DNA from: Pithys albifrons albifrons
Taxonomy: Eukaryota > Chordata > Aves > Passeriformes > Thamnophilidae
Length of the DNA stretch: 64,000 nucleotides
Direction: 5' to 3'
Assembly: GCF_047495875.1 (NCBI RefSeq)
Contig: NC_092464.1
Span: forward strand, 4,002,737 to 4,066,736
The notes under the pieces are model-generated. The model was not told where the DNA came from, ran no database searches, and was given only the letters and a program-made list of their open reading frames with translations. The translations under genes were made by a program, and so were the position numbers. This document shows, piece by piece, positions 30,368-43,700 of this stretch (the first letter of the stretch is position 1; every line of letters starts with the position of its first letter).

Positions 30368-32108
30368 ATTACTGATGTTGTTTTGAGACAGTCTGAGTCA
30401 ATTTAGTGGAAATTAAGCACATAAATTTGCTAAGAACCTGCTTGTGGAATAGCAGCCTCTTTTAAAAGGACTCTCAAGGTGTCTCAAGTGCCACAAAAAA
30501 TGTGAGTTACAGTATCTGCTTGGGTTTTTTATTCCATGCATATTGAAAACAGGTCAGAGGATCCCAAACCCTTTCTCGTCCATGGGAAAAATATGGATCA
30601 GCTTGAATATTAGGCTGGTTCTGAGTGAAGGAAGAAATGAGAGCAAAGTCAGTGTCCAGCTGGGCTACCTTGTGCTCAGAATGACTGATCAACCTGGTCC
30701 TTGTGAGCTGGAACAGACCTGCCACCACAACCTTAAAGACTGGATGGATCCATCAGTGAAACACACAATTCAAGGTTTTGTGCTTTTGGGGGGACCTGCT
30801 TTTGAGGACTGAGTTGCTGTGAGAGCTGTGATTGTCTCAGTCCTGCCCAGTGTTTTGCCTTTTTTCTTCAGGACTGAGCTGCACTCTACCTCAACCTCTC
30901 CAAAAGTAAAGAAAGGTACACAAGATACTCTTCCTATCAGGACAGGACCATTCCCAGGAGAACCTGCATCAGCCTTCGAAGCTCTGCTGGAGACCACAGC
31001 CATTCATGTACCCTCTGGCTTTCTGGGAGCTGCAGTATCAGTTTAGCTTAAAAAAAAAATGTTCCAGTCCCTCAATTTGTTCTGCTCTTGGCTAATTATT
31101 TAGTTGAACAGGCATTTGACTTGTGGAAACCTCTTTGTTGATTTTAGGTGCTTCATCTTTAGTTCTGTTATTAGAGCAGAGATAAATTGTTTCTATAAAT
31201 AGGATTCAAATGAGTTATTTATTAATCAGGCATTTAACTCATCTGTCCCAGTGAATTGTGAGTTCTTTGTAAGGAGTAATTTTGTCTATTCTGACCTCCC
31301 TATCATTTTTACTTGTAAATGTAACCTTTGTGTCTGTGTTTTGTTGCTGACAGTAGTAATGAGAACACATTTGTGTGAGGTACAGCTACAAAGTGCAAGT
31401 GATAATTACAGCTATTGTGAGTAAAAAAATTTAATTTCTGTCAGTTTGGGTATTTCATTTCAGACCTTATAAAAAAAAATAATCCTGGGGAGTGCAAAAG
31501 TTTCGTGGATAAAGATTTTGTTTGGGCTGTGAAAAGGTTGCTGATCCCCATCTGATGCCACACCAGAGGGTATGATGGAGTGTGGATGAGTCAGGAATGC
31601 TCCAGGGTTATCCTCCTTCACAGAAGGTTTGGAAAGGCAGCAAAAGGTCCTCACAGGCTGTGATGAGCAGTGCTGTGCTGTGTGTTCTGTGTGGAGCCAC
31701 TGCCACCTCCTGGAGCTGGGAATGCTCTTGGTCTGTTGGGATGTGAGCAACCAGAAAGCCAGGCAGTGCCCCAAAAATGCCCCCTGCTCTGAGCCAGGCA
31801 GGAACCTGAGCTACAGCCCCTCCTGAGGGAGAGTAAATGACTCCCAAAGGGCAGCTGCAACGGATCTCTGAACTACATCAGCCAGGAAAAGCTGCTTTTC
31901 TCTTCCTCTAATCCACTGGTGTCTTTACTCAGTTTAACTCATCAACTTTTATCTTTAAATTCCTTTACATGACAACCTGGAAAGATCAAAACCAGCTGTT
32001 TTAGTTGGGGTTTCTTTTGGTGTTGCAGCAAAGCCAGGTTGTTAAGGTAACTGAATTTCTCCCTGAGAGCAGAATTTTAACTCTGGCAGTGTCAGCATAT
32101 CTGACACT

Positions 32109-32204
32109 GTGTGGGCTCCTGAAAAAAAGAAATCCTTCCACCAGGTAACTTGACCTGTGGGCTCCTGAAAAAAAGAAATCCTTCCAGCAGGTGACTTGAC
32201 CTGC
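32109..32204. repeat. Tandem duplication, about 47-bp unit x2
   Basis: GTGGGCTCCTGAAAAAAAGA and the following AATCCTTCCACCAGGTAACTTGACCT occur twice in a row with small differences. Intergenic. Confidence 0.93.
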
Positions 32205-35200
32205 TTTGCTGGTGCAGAGCTCCCGAATGCACCCAGGGCAGGAATTATTGGGGCATCTGAGTAAGAATTTTTCAGTTGCAGAAAAAACACCTGAATTCAA
32301 GGCAATCTGCTCCTTGGTGTGTTGACAGACCTTGCAAATGAGGATTTCCTCATTTAAACCAGATTTTTGGTGCTGTTGTGTGGCACGGTGTCTTTAAAAT
32401 CGTGGGTACCTACATTGGGCTTCTACAGTCAGCTGAAATACCTTTGGAGCTGCCTTGCCTTTCTTTGTCTCTCAACTGTAAAAGGAGCACAAAAAAAACC
32501 ATTTAGAGTAGATGGAGATTTTAGAAATCAGACTTTTTCCAAGATCTCTGTTCTGCATTGCTTATCAACATGATTAGTGAGATGCCAACAAATGCAGCCC
32601 TTCTGCATGTGGGGGAAAGGGGAGACACATCCTGTGCCCGCCATGCACCCTGAAAGAAGGGGCTGAGGCTGCCTCAGGTCACCCAGGAAATCCATGTAAA
32701 AGGGTTACCAAAGGGTATTTACAGGGATTTGAAACACAGCAAAAAAGAAAATCCATATACCTGCCCTGCCCCTCCCAAATTGGCCCCTTCTCAGCCCAGT
32801 CCTGTCTCAGCAGTGCTGTAGGATGGGGATCTGCTGCTCCCTGACACATCCCTGACCTCACTCCCCATAATTGTGTGTCCACTTCCCCACCAAAGGACAA
32901 AGCTCCAGATGTCTGTACTTTGGCTAGTGAGGGAGGATAACAGTGGAAAGAGGTAGCCTGTATGGAGGATTCTGAGGGACAGACAGACTTACAGGGGCTG
33001 AAGTAGAGGATAAAGATGGGAAAATATCAGAAATAGGTCATCTTCTGTGGAGTCCTCTGTTTCAGTGGTGAGAATGCTCCTGATATTCGAAAAATTAACC
33101 TAATTATTAATTCTTTAGGTTTCCTTTGGCTATAAATGAAATGAAGCCTTGAAGGGTATCAGGAATTATAGAGACCAATTTTTTCTCACCCTTGCCAACT
33201 GGCAATGTCTTTGTTTGAGGACAACAGAATTTGTTCTCCTGTTTAGATCCCTTAGAAATAATATATAGGTCCCCAAAGACCTGTGGGTCAACACTCAGAG
33301 GCACAGGGGCTTTTGGTTGCTGTGAAGAATGTGCTGCACTTGTGTTGGTGATATTAAAGCTCAGTCAGGTGTGATGCTGATGCAGGGAGTGAGCACTTCC
33401 CTCATGCCACTCCACTGGCTGATGGGGAAGGAAGAGGGTGCACGGCCCACTAATGGCAAAGACTTCACTCCTGGTTGCTCCAGACCTGCCTTTGCCCATC
33501 AGAATCCAGGGACTCCTCACAAGGAAAGAAGCAAATTTTAGGTCCCCCCAAAAACCCTCCATCCTGTTGCTTCAGGAAAAAAATACACTACCCTGTAACT
33601 TCACAGACCAAAAGTTCTCTTTGGTGCAATTTTATATCAGAACAGACTTATACAAAATGATAATACATTTATTGTGTCATCTACAGCAGTATACATGTTA
33701 AAAACAATTTCTCAAAACACAAAAAAGGTTAGAAAGCAGCAATTGATATCTGTGTTTCCACCTCATAACAAAGCTGAATAACCCCCGATCCCGTTACCAA
33801 TTAAACCAATTTTGACCAAAAAAAGGTCAGTATTTGACCCAACAGGCCATAACTTTGTACCTTGACACAGTCAAAAGCCAAAATACAGCTTTCCATCCAA
33901 TAATGTGGTACTTCTCAGAGCTAAAGCATGTTGCATTGCCACTAAATTGACAAGGAGAAGGGAAAAGAGAATGAACACACCAAATAGTTGTTTTTACAGA
34001 TTATACTGATACACAAAGGCCTCTTGAGACTTCTCTGCAAGCACAAAGTCCATTGGGAAAGGCATATGCAGAAGCCTAAGTAATTTCAGACACTGAAGAG
34101 TGTCATATCACACAGTGTCATATCACACAGTAATTCTTCACATGGATGAATTCCCCAAAAGAAAGCCAATGGGAAATTGCAGTTTGAATCATAAGAAGGT
34201 GAAAGACCACGAGGTTCAAAACATTGTCCAAGCTCTGCTGGTGTGTTTTCATACACAAAGTACAATGTGTATTTAGCTGAACGTAGCTCTTTAGGACAGA
34301 TACACACGGAGCTTAACATCAGAGCATCGTTACCTGCATCCTCCAGATCTTCCTGACTTGCCCTTAAATGCAAATCTGAACTGGCTGCATGTACCTGACT
34401 GCTGAAAGCAGAGGGTAAAATCCTCACTTTTTTGTTTGTTTATTTTTTCCATTGCATGTGCACTCTACAATATGGTTTGTTTCTGGACACAGAAGTGCTG
34501 GTCATATGGACACAACCTGACAGAGAGAACAAGATTTCTTGAAAACTCTTAACTCTTCATTAGGCATAACACCTCCCCCAGGGCTGGCTGGTAATACCCA
34601 ACAGGAGCCACCCCCAAGTTTTTCAAGGCCATTATTTCTCAGCATGCATGAAACAGAACAATAGTGCCCAGGCAAAGTTGGCAGGGAAAACTCATCTCTC
34701 TCCAGGCTTCCACAGTGTGAACATCTGTCTCCAATCTGGCCACCTCGAGCTCCTGGTGCAAAGAAACACTTGCAAAGCGTGAATCATCTCGCCCTTGAGC
34801 AGACACCAAAAATGGGTTTGATGCTTGTACCCTGAAGCTGCTCTTCTCTCTCCTATGACTACAAAGGCAAAGTGGAGAAACCGGATGGAAGGGAGACTCC
34901 TTCTCCACTGATGTCTAAAGTGGAGGGGTGTGGCTGTGTCCTTGCCTGTCTGCTTAGGGCCACCAGATCTTTCCCAGGCCAGAATCCCTAATGCTGGAAG
35001 TGCCAGATGTTGAAAGGGACACGTGTCTAATATAGCCCTTGATATTTAACTCCTAAGGAAGAAAATTACTTAAAAGCAGATATTTGATTGGGTGGGGTTT
35101 TTTTTTTTTGCATACTGTGCATTTCTACAGCTGTAGAAACAGGACCCCAAGAGACTCTGCACTTACAGAAATAAAGTCCAGTATCTGAGTCTGGAACTGA

Positions 35201-35867
35201 ATTCCACGCAGGGAGTTTATCTCTTTCCAAGATATTCACACAGAGCTCATCGATGTGACTTAGGAACAACAGGAGACTTTAATCTTGTCTGGGAGATGGA
35301 GACCAAGCAGGGTCCCTTGTGGTGTCCATAAATCCTGCTCTTTCTCTTCTTACTACCTGGTCTTGCTTCCCTTTAGACCTTCCACGTTATAATTGTTCTC
35401 TTGAGGACACATTCATTGTCTGACACAGAAGATGATTATAAGCTTGATATTAATAATATAAACATACATTTCTCTGGAAGCCTTTTCCACACGAGAAAAA
35501 TGAAATCCCATATTCAAACCAAGGAAGACAATCATAATTTATGGAACTTTCTAAGTTTTTGAGCTGTGGAAGCCTTTGAATAAGACATGTAAGATTAAAT
35601 AGGAGCCTTCCAAGCATCTATTGCCATATACAAAGAATTAATTTATTATCTTTAATCATCTTTCATGAACACTTCAGAAATAGTCTCTGGGCTCTGAAGT
35701 CTTCACAGACCACAGGTTAAAAGCCTCTGATACCTGCAGTTGTTTCTGAAACACTACTGAAAACAATTTCAAATAAGGCAAATAAAGCCAATTAAAGTAA
35801 TGAGGTTTCCACTTCTTTTATTGCCACTGTTTGCTGAAGTCACTCAGGACAACCTTTTTTTTTTAAC

Positions 35868-36065
35868 AGGGGAAAAAGTGCAAGTGCACCAGGAGAGGTT
35901 TCATTTTGATGTAAAGAAGAAATTTTTTCAGGGTGGTTGTACAGTCCCCATTGGTGGAGGTTTCCAAGAGGTGACTGGACAGGGCACTAAATAACCCCAT
36001 CTAGGCTCCCTTTCTCAAGAAAGGCTGAACCAGATGGTCATTCAAGGTCACTTCCAGCCTTGGTT
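35868..36065 (+). mobile_element. Ancient CR1 3' fragment
   Basis: Diverged sense copy: AGGAGAGGTTTCATTTTGATGTAAAGAAGAAATTTTTTC, then GGTTTCCAAGAGGTGACTGGAC and GGTCACTTCCAGCCT. Confidence 0.75.
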
Positions 36066-38712
36066 GTTGATTGTCCAAACTGCCCTGCATTCCCTTCTGG
36101 AAGGTACCTCACGCTTGCCATTGATGATGGAGAGAGTCTGGGGAGTGTCACCTTTGCAAATGTGATCTCAAATCACTTCTTGCCCAGTTCTGGTGGTTGG
36201 TTGGCCTTTAGTTGCAATGAGAGACAGATGCTGAAAAGAGGAGCCAGACACCAAATAGAGTGTCTGAATTTCACTTCCAAACTGCACCTCTTTTGCATTT
36301 TCCTCTGGACTCTCCTGCCTTCATCTCTATCCTTTCTCCCACCACCCCATTTACACACCTGGGTTTCAAATACAAACTCTCAGATGATGCAGAGGAACTT
36401 GGCTATTTTTCCTCTGTGAAATAAAACTAAGCATTTAAGTTCCTTTACCTGGGCTCTGAATTCCAGATATAATAAATGTAGGTGAAGGTAAAAGGAGGTG
36501 AGGTCACCATGTAGCAATGAAAAAAAGCCTTGTCCTTTACAATATAGTTTGCACTGTTCATTTTGGGATGTTAATTGTCCTGTAGTACCAGCACTCCACA
36601 TTGACAAGTGGTCAGCTACAGTAAATAGTCACAAAAGCCACAGCACAGAATTTTTTTGTACATTTAGAAAAGCAAAATAAGGAACTTAGACAAGGAATAC
36701 GTTATGGACATGGTAGAAAAAAAATGGCTCAAGGAGCACTGCACATTGTTTGCCTTCTAACTGTGTTTTACTTTCACAACACAGCCTTTCTTGCTCCAAA
36801 ATATATTTCACAGTGAGAAATCAAACAAAGAACTGTTACACTCAGTTGGTATTTACACACCCTCAAAGCAAACCACCTGCTGGTTCCTTCCCCCTGGAGC
36901 AAATGGAAGCAAAGCCACTGGGAGCGGTGGCCGTGCCTGGGCAGCCCCTGCCCCTGCCATTCAACAGAAAGGGTTCTTGAGAGCTGATTTGTGCCACAGC
37001 ACCAGAGTCTGCTTTCAGTAACTGTGCACCTCAAGAATGATCTTTCCAGCAACACTGAGAAGGTTCAGGTGACCAAGGAAAGCCACATCTGCAAGGGATC
37101 GACACTTCGGATAAATCAAACCAAGATAGAAAGGGGATTTTTTGAAATATTATATATTTGATACAACTTCTTCTAGTAAATTCAGTGCTGGTGAAAGGTA
37201 CCAAAGACTTCAATTTGTCCACACAGAGTCTGCAACAGCAGAAATGTGACCTCTACTGCTCTCCAGCTTGTCTTGCTCCTGAGCATTGGCTCAAGGAATT
37301 AAGAGGCAAGTCCAAGTTTCCATGACTGTTCTGTCCCTGCGTTCTCTTGCTGAGACCACCAAAATTAACAGTAATAACAACATGCTGAGGTCAAATCCCA
37401 ATCCAAAATTAAATGTGGCTTATTCTAATGTTCACAACAGTTCTCTGAACCGGTTTTAATTTAGCTGAGGACATGGTCTGCAGTGTGCAGGATTGGAGGG
37501 TGGGGTTGGTGATGTGGACATTTGCCCATGAGGCACTGGGCTGAGATCCACCCACTCAAATTGCAGAGCACTGCAGGATGGGGCAGGGAAACTACAGAAT
37601 TCTGAATTAAATCAGAAAAATTTTCAACAAGAGAAACAACAACAAAAATAAACAATAATGATCCAAACACCTTCGTGCTCTGGAGGGAGACATGGCAAAA
37701 AGTCTCAGCTAGAGGCTGGACATCAACATCTTTTTCTCAAAAGTTCTAATTTATTAGTGCTTGAAAATTGGGTACTAATCATTCATGCAAAATATAGCTT
37801 TTGATTTTTTTTTAAATAATACACTTACAGTGTTGTCAATATAATACTTGTGAAAGCTCCCACCACAGAAAATACAACCTTAATGTTACCTGTTCATTCA
37901 TTTAACATTAGATTTAAAAACTGGCAGACTGCAAAGTGCATCATTCCTCAGAAAACTTTCTCAAAGAGCTTTTAGGAGCATCTCGTGAGAGAAGAAGGGC
38001 CAATCCACCAGTTAAAAACAGACTTCAGTGACTGTTGCAGAGAGTTGGGGAGAGGGGGGCAAATTCTCCTCTTGGAGCAGCAAATCAGTCCTGGAGACAT
38101 GAAAAAAAAAGTTGTCTGGATCCTACAAATGCCACTTAAAAATGGGAGTATACTGGAAGTGGTTTAAACTGTTTACTGGTCCTCTGTGCAGGGGTGGATT
38201 TCACATGACAGGAGTGTAACCATCTCATAGGAGCATGATCCTGTGTCAATATAACCTCAATCAGTATTTCCATTTCAATTTATTTTTACATTCATTTAGA
38301 CTGCTACATGTGAGAGCAGATTATATCCCACAAAGCACTGCATGTATTGAGTATTATTACAATTAATATTCTTTTCACAACCTTCTGAGACCTTTATCTC
38401 TCCTTTTAAAAAAAAAATTAAACTCGGATTATTTTTAAAAACCTTTGCTTAAAATGACATTAAAACTTTTTTTTTTGTACTTAAACCAACAAAACCCAGT
38501 GAAATTAAAAGCTCACACTCAGCTGACACTAAAATTCCAAGTCTTCTTTCACTTTTTTGTTGGGTTTTGTTTTGTTTTTTTTTAGTTCATGACCATGTCA
38601 ACTAACACCAAAGAGCAAGCCTGAATTTTGAATTTCCTGGTTACTATTAGTTTCAGTTCAACACTTCACATTTAAAGTGTCATTTCCACTTTTGTTTTTA
38701 ATATATGCATAC

Positions 38713-38753
38713 ACATACACGCACATATATATATATTTTATATATATATATAT
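38713..38753. repeat. (TA)n-rich microsatellite
   Basis: CATACACATACACGCACATATATATATATTTTATATATATATATAT, in the probable ADCYAP1R1 3' UTR. Confidence 0.9.
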
Positions 38754-39293
38754 CTCAGTTCATAAATCCGAAGTGATGTGAGCATTAGGATGGTCCTCAA
38801 AGCCTTTCATGCTCTGTATGAAGGCTCTTAAGAATTGACATCATCAACACTGGATTGAAGTAGGTAAGTACCAGTCGTGGCTTTAACTACAAGGCAAAGG
38901 TTGAAAGAACATTCTAGTTCCTCCCAAAGAAAAGCAGTAAGACCATTGGTGCTTAAACAACAAACAGAATGTCCAAAAAGAGACAAAACTGCCAGGTGTG
39001 GGAAGTCCTCCAAAGTCTTTCGCTTTTCCTTCCATGCCATTGCTGAGTTGCTCATTGCTCACCCAATGCAGGTGACTTTGACCTTCCAGGGTGATGGTCC
39101 CAGATCCAGCCAAGGAGGTCCCGGAGGCACCACATTGTGTGACAGCACGACCCCAAACCACCAATGCCACATTTGGCCACAAGATGCAGAGGGTCCAAGG
39201 TCATCTGCAGGGAAAGGCCACCCTGGAACTGACTTTTGCTCTTAAGGTGGGAGGGAAGGGACAGTTATTTTTCGTTATTCAAAGAATCCAAAT

Positions 39294-39320
39294 GATCAAT
39301 CAATCAATCAATCAATCAAT
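39294..39320. repeat. (AATC)n tetranucleotide microsatellite
   Basis: Six to seven AATC/CAAT units in a row. Confidence 0.95.
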
Positions 39321-39970
39321 GTCAAAAATATATCTCAACTGCAGGGCCCTTTTAGAAAATTCACAGCTTAGCCAGAACAGAAAGCAATGTCAGAAGTGTC
39401 CCTGGGTACAGAAAAAGACAAAGGATCCCATTGCTCTTGCCTGAAGTTCCTGCAGCGAGAGGCAGTTTCACATTGGCACAGCTGTTTCTTTAAGTCCACT
39501 GGGAGCATCTGATTAAAACCAGCCAGGAACTTAAATTTTCCACAGCTCTTCCTGAATGAGCTGGTTTGATTAACCCAAGCAACATTAGCTCCTTCTTAAG
39601 ACTCAAAAGAGAAACACTGCAGAACTTCACGTGCCAAAAGACAGGGACAGGCTGAGACAGGGTTGACTTGGAGGGGAAAAAAAATAGGCAAATCCAACCC
39701 AAAATGGAAACCAAGTTGGAAAATGACAACAGTCATGTCCATTCACAGACTGGCACCAGTTGGGCAACCAAGGATCACAACTGCACAGCAACCACTTGGT
39801 ACTTGGGACAGACATGGATCACTCGCAGATGCTCTGAAATGGGAAGAGTTGAGTGGGTGGGTGTGGCCTCTGGTTTGTCTTGGAAACATTCCCCATTTAT
39901 GGCCTGGAGTACAGCTGGGTATTTACAGTGACTGGTAAAAAGAGATATTATATACACATTTCCTTTGCTT

Positions 39971-40471
39971 GAGGAGAGGAGAGGAGAGGAGAGGAGAGGA
40001 GAGGAGAGGAGAGGAGAGGAGAGGAGAGGAGAGGAGAGGAGAGGAGAGGAGAGGAGAGGAGAGGAGAGGAGAGGAGAGGAGAGGAGAGGAGAGGAGAGGA
40101 GAGGAGAGGAGAGGAGAGGAGAGGAGAGGAGAGGAGAGGAGAGGAGAGGAGAGGAGAGGAAAAAGGAGAGGAGAGGAAAAAGGAGAGGAAAAGAAAAAGG
40201 AGAGGAAAAAGGAGAGGGATAATGGAGAGGAAAAAGGAGAGGAAAAAAGAGAGGGAAAATTGAGAGGAAAAAGGAGAGGAAAAAGGAGAGGAAAAAGGAG
40301 AGGGATAATGGAGAGGAAAAAGGAGAGGAAAAAAGAGAGGGAAAATTGAGAGGAAAAAGGAGAGGAAAAAGGAGAGGAAAAAGCAGAGAAAAAAGGAGAG
40401 GAAAAAGGAGAGGAAAAAGGAGAGGAAAAAGGAGAGGAAAAAGGAGAGGAAAAAGGAGAGGAAACAGGAGA
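39971..40471. repeat. GAGGA pentanucleotide array grading into AAAAAGGAGAGG units
   Basis: The first 190 bp are near-perfect GAGGA repeats. They then change to 11-20-bp units built from AAAAAGGAGAGG, including a repeated longer block with GGGATAATGGAG and AAAATTGAGAGG. It starts about 95 nt beyond the ADCYAP1R1 stop codon, so on the transcribed strand the 3' UTR would carry a long TCCTC tract. Confidence 0.97.
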
Positions 40472-40565
40472 GACCTACACCACCACCACAATGATTATTT
40501 CACTTTTTTTCTGTCTAAAGGGACGGTTTTTGGTTTGCTCCTTGCTGGGTGTGCTCCTCAGCTGC

Positions 40566-40754
40566 TCATGTCGCCAGGTTCTCCGCATTTATGCTGGACA
40601 TCCGAATCTGAGAGCTGCTCTTGCTCAGAATGGACAGTTGTGTCCCCCCGTTCACTCCGCTGCTCGCTAGAGAAGGATGACGATGCTTGAAATCCACAGC
40701 AAAATACCGGTTGACTTTCCAGCTCCTCCATTTTCTCTTTATTTCTGATTGCAC
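40566..40754 (-). CDS. ADCYAP1R1: ADCYAP1R1 terminal coding exon (helix 8 and C-tail)
   Basis: The - strand acceptor CCTAAAG leads into [20 protein letters not shown] and continues [20 protein letters not shown] up to NAENLAT and TGA (stop at 40566-40568). This is the PAC1 tail. The last residues read [10 protein letters not shown], differing slightly from the mammalian tail as I remember it. The coding part is 189 nt, the same length as GHRHR exon 13. The 3' UTR continues towards lower coordinates and starts with the long pentanucleotide array at 39971-40471. Confidence 0.97.
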   Translation of the reverse strand: MQSEIKRKWRSWKVNRYFAVDFKHRHPSLASSGVNGGTQLSILSKSSSQIRMSSINAENLAT

Positions 40755-43700
40755 CTTTAGGGAGAAACTTCAAAAGGTCATTTTTTATGTACTTAGCCGC
40801 TCGAGGACATGCTGACAAATTATCAAGATTAGAAAAAAACCCCACAGTTCCACAGAACTATTTTTAAGGCTGTTGTTAAACTCCTCACTTCAGCAAAATC
40901 GGAAGTGGCTTCTCCGTGCCATGTAGTGGGAACTACGGCCCAGGATCTGTGTCTCTGACTTCAGGAAATTTGGGATCAGCCTAGAGGTGCATAAAGACCT
41001 GTTCAACACTAAGTCCAACATGAAGGAAAGTGTGTTTTCATCAGTGGCCTGTACCAAAGTCATCATTGAAACAGCCTGTCCACACGGGCAGATTGTCTCC
41101 CACCTGCCATTAATGGATGGATGCCCAAGGCAGACCTTGCCTCCTGCTTTCAGATCATCTCAAAGCAGACACCAGCTCTGGGATTAATAAGCATCTGTGA
41201 CACCCTCCTTGTCTTGAGAGTATTTTATGGGCACCCACAGTAAATCACTAAGAATAAAACAATCCATGGTTAGAAGTTCAGTTAGGGAAGAAGCAAATAA
41301 TTCCACAGCTTTGCTCCTGTTCATTCATCACCAATTTCCTGGCAATCTGCTAGGTGAGCATGTGTGTATGTATAGATAAGATAGGAAAGATTTAATGTAA
41401 GGAAGATCACATAAGCTCAGACCAGAATTTACTGGGTCTGTTACTCATCCCTGACAGTGCCCTGTAGCACATTTCTGAATGAAATAGTACAAGGAAATGT
41501 GTAGAGATACTTTCCCAGTATATTTTTCCAGTCTTCAACGAGCTGCTGTGGCAAAGATGTTCTTACTGGCTTTAGCAGCCAGTACTAGATTTCCCTAGAC
41601 TAGAAGAAATGTTAAAATGGATCACCATAAGCCAAAATGCTAAATAAGTCCTTTAACTGTACCTCTAAATTCCTATTTTTCTTGTTGTATAGATAATTAT
41701 AGATTAGATTGAGTATGGAGTTATATTACCCCTGTAAAAAGAAAATAGTGTTGGCATCTTGGACAGTGTAATTAATATACCAAAGGTGAATCCTATCCTG
41801 CCCTAACAAATTTAGTGAGGCACAAGACAGTTTCTAATTACCATTCTCTAATGTCCTGAGAGGTAAAATGGTTTTAATTAATCTGGGTGGGTTGGTTTGG
41901 CTAAGAACTACCCCCCCAACTTCTTCCAAGGAGTTCCAGGAAATCTGACACACTGTGCATGTTATCCTGGAAGGAGTTTATCTCCAGGCTGGTTTTAGAC
42001 AAGACCTTTTGGCAATTCTTTTAGCATTCAAGGAAGGTAATGGGTGAAACCACAACTCTAAGTGGGAGATTTAGATATTCAGTAAGAGCAGCTGGTGAAG
42101 TATGAATGCAGTCACAATTCCACCAAGGCATGATCCAGATCTCACCCTCTGAGCTACCTGGGATTGTCTGAGCTGCCAATAATGCTTTGATAGCCCTGTT
42201 GGGTCCTTTCAAAGTCATTTTGACTAAGCCCATGAGCAAAGATGACCCTACACGTTTGTTTGATGAGCTTGGAGATTGTTGTGGTTATCTGAGAAGGAAT
42301 CGCTTGGATCAAGGACTTGGAGACCTTTTGTACTAGAGATCAGCTCTTGCAGGCCATGCATGAGCAAGCACAGAACACCTGCTGCACTCAGCCCCCTTGG
42401 AAAGAAGGTGATTTTAGTGATTTTAGAAAAATGCTTGTGTTGGACTGCACAAGAGATGTGAATCAGTGAGGGAGAGAATGGATGAACTCTGGATAACCCT
42501 CTCAAGGCTGCCTTGAGGAGGGAACCACTTTTCTGTTATTTCAGAACATAATGACCTCAGGCATTCAGTTGGATAAACAAAGGCAGAGGAATCTCAATTT
42601 GCAGATCAGAACAGGTGAACCTTTAAAAACCTAAATGTGGGAAAGTTGGGAGCAGCAGGAGCAGTTGCCACGTGCTGAGAGGAGTGTGAGGCTTGCAGGG
42701 TCTCTGGGAAGGGTCTGAGGGGGGTTTCTGGCAGAGCTTGGGCTGTGTATGTAGGGACCAGGTGGAAGGTGGCAGGTCTCAGGAGAGAGGCTGGCAACAC
42801 TTGGGTGGTACCAGCAAGAAAGGCCAAGGACTCATGAAAACTTTGAATTCAGCAACGGGTTTGACACTTTCTCCTCCAGCCTTCTCCTGGACAAGCTGGC
42901 AAGATGCAGAATGGATGGGTGATCTGCAAGGTGGAAGGAAGCCACTCTCAGAGGGGGGTGAACAAGGTTTTTTACTCAGGCTGGCAGCCTATCACTGGTG
43001 GGGTCCTCCAGGAATCGATAATGGACCCCACACTGTTCAACATGAAACCACAGAATGGTTTGGGTTCAAAGAGACATTAAAGATCTCTTTAATCCAGTTC
43101 CATGCCCTGACATGGGCAGGGACACCTTCCACTAGACCAGGTTGCTCAGGGTCTCATCCATCCCGGATGTGAACACTTCCAGGGATGGGGCAGCCACAGT
43201 TTCTCTGGGAAACCTTTGCCAGGGCTTCAACTTTTTCATCACAATCCCAATGATGGGGTTGAAAGCACTGTCACCATCTTGGCAGATGACACCAAAGTGG
43301 GTGGTGAGTTGGACATGTCAGAAGGAAGAGTCACCTCACAGAGAGAAAACTGAACAGGCTGGGAGAGTGGGCTGGCAAGAACAGTGCAAAGTTTAACAAA
43401 ACCAGGGCAAAACTCAACAAAAGCACTGCAAAATTCTGTAGCTGGGGGACATTTCCAAAGAGACTGGTACAGCCCCTACCCCAGTTAGGGAGAGTTAATC
43501 TGAGCCATCCTCTCTGGCACAGCCAATGTTTTGGATCAATAAAGGCATCACACATCCTTTTTTGTGTGTTTTGCTGAGAATTGTGAGATTCAGCCTAAAG
43601 TATCAGGGAGTGTGGGAGGTGATGGGTTAGAGCAAAGGTTTAACAGCAGTTACTCCCACAAGGAAATGGGGTGAGAGATGTTAAATATTGAAATCTTACC

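Larger units (their letters stand above)
29883..33659. other. Convergent intergenic region between GHRHR and ADCYAP1R1
   Basis: Should begin with the GHRHR 3' UTR; no AATAAA could be firmly chosen. Contains a CR1 end at 30238-30367 and a 47-bp tandem duplication. An open stretch at 30875-31046 follows a good acceptor-like TTTTTTCTTCAG, but its phase does not fit GHRHR exon 13. Otherwise nothing recognised. Confidence 0.6.
33660..40565 (-). other. ADCYAP1R1: Probable ADCYAP1R1 3' UTR region (extent uncertain)
   Basis: The - strand continues past the PAC1 stop with no further exon. Mammalian ADCYAP1R1 transcripts have several kilobases of 3' UTR, so a long UTR is expected. Possible polyadenylation hexamers on the - strand (TTTATT on +) include ones near 38279 and 33667, but none can be chosen from sequence. 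The region is AT-rich and holds a TA-rich microsatellite near 38713-38753, an AATC tetranucleotide run at 39294-39320, an ancient CR1 at 35868-36065 and the GAGGA array. No protein-coding exon was recognised. Confidence 0.35.

Noticed and set aside
39775..40491. Leu/Ser/Pro and Glu/Arg/Gly repeat frames
   Set aside because: Translation artefacts of the GAGGA microsatellite.
40558..40845. Alternative - strand frame over the PAC1 last exon
   Set aside because: Out of frame with the PAC1 tail, which is read in the frame ending at 40566, and it crosses the acceptor into the intron.
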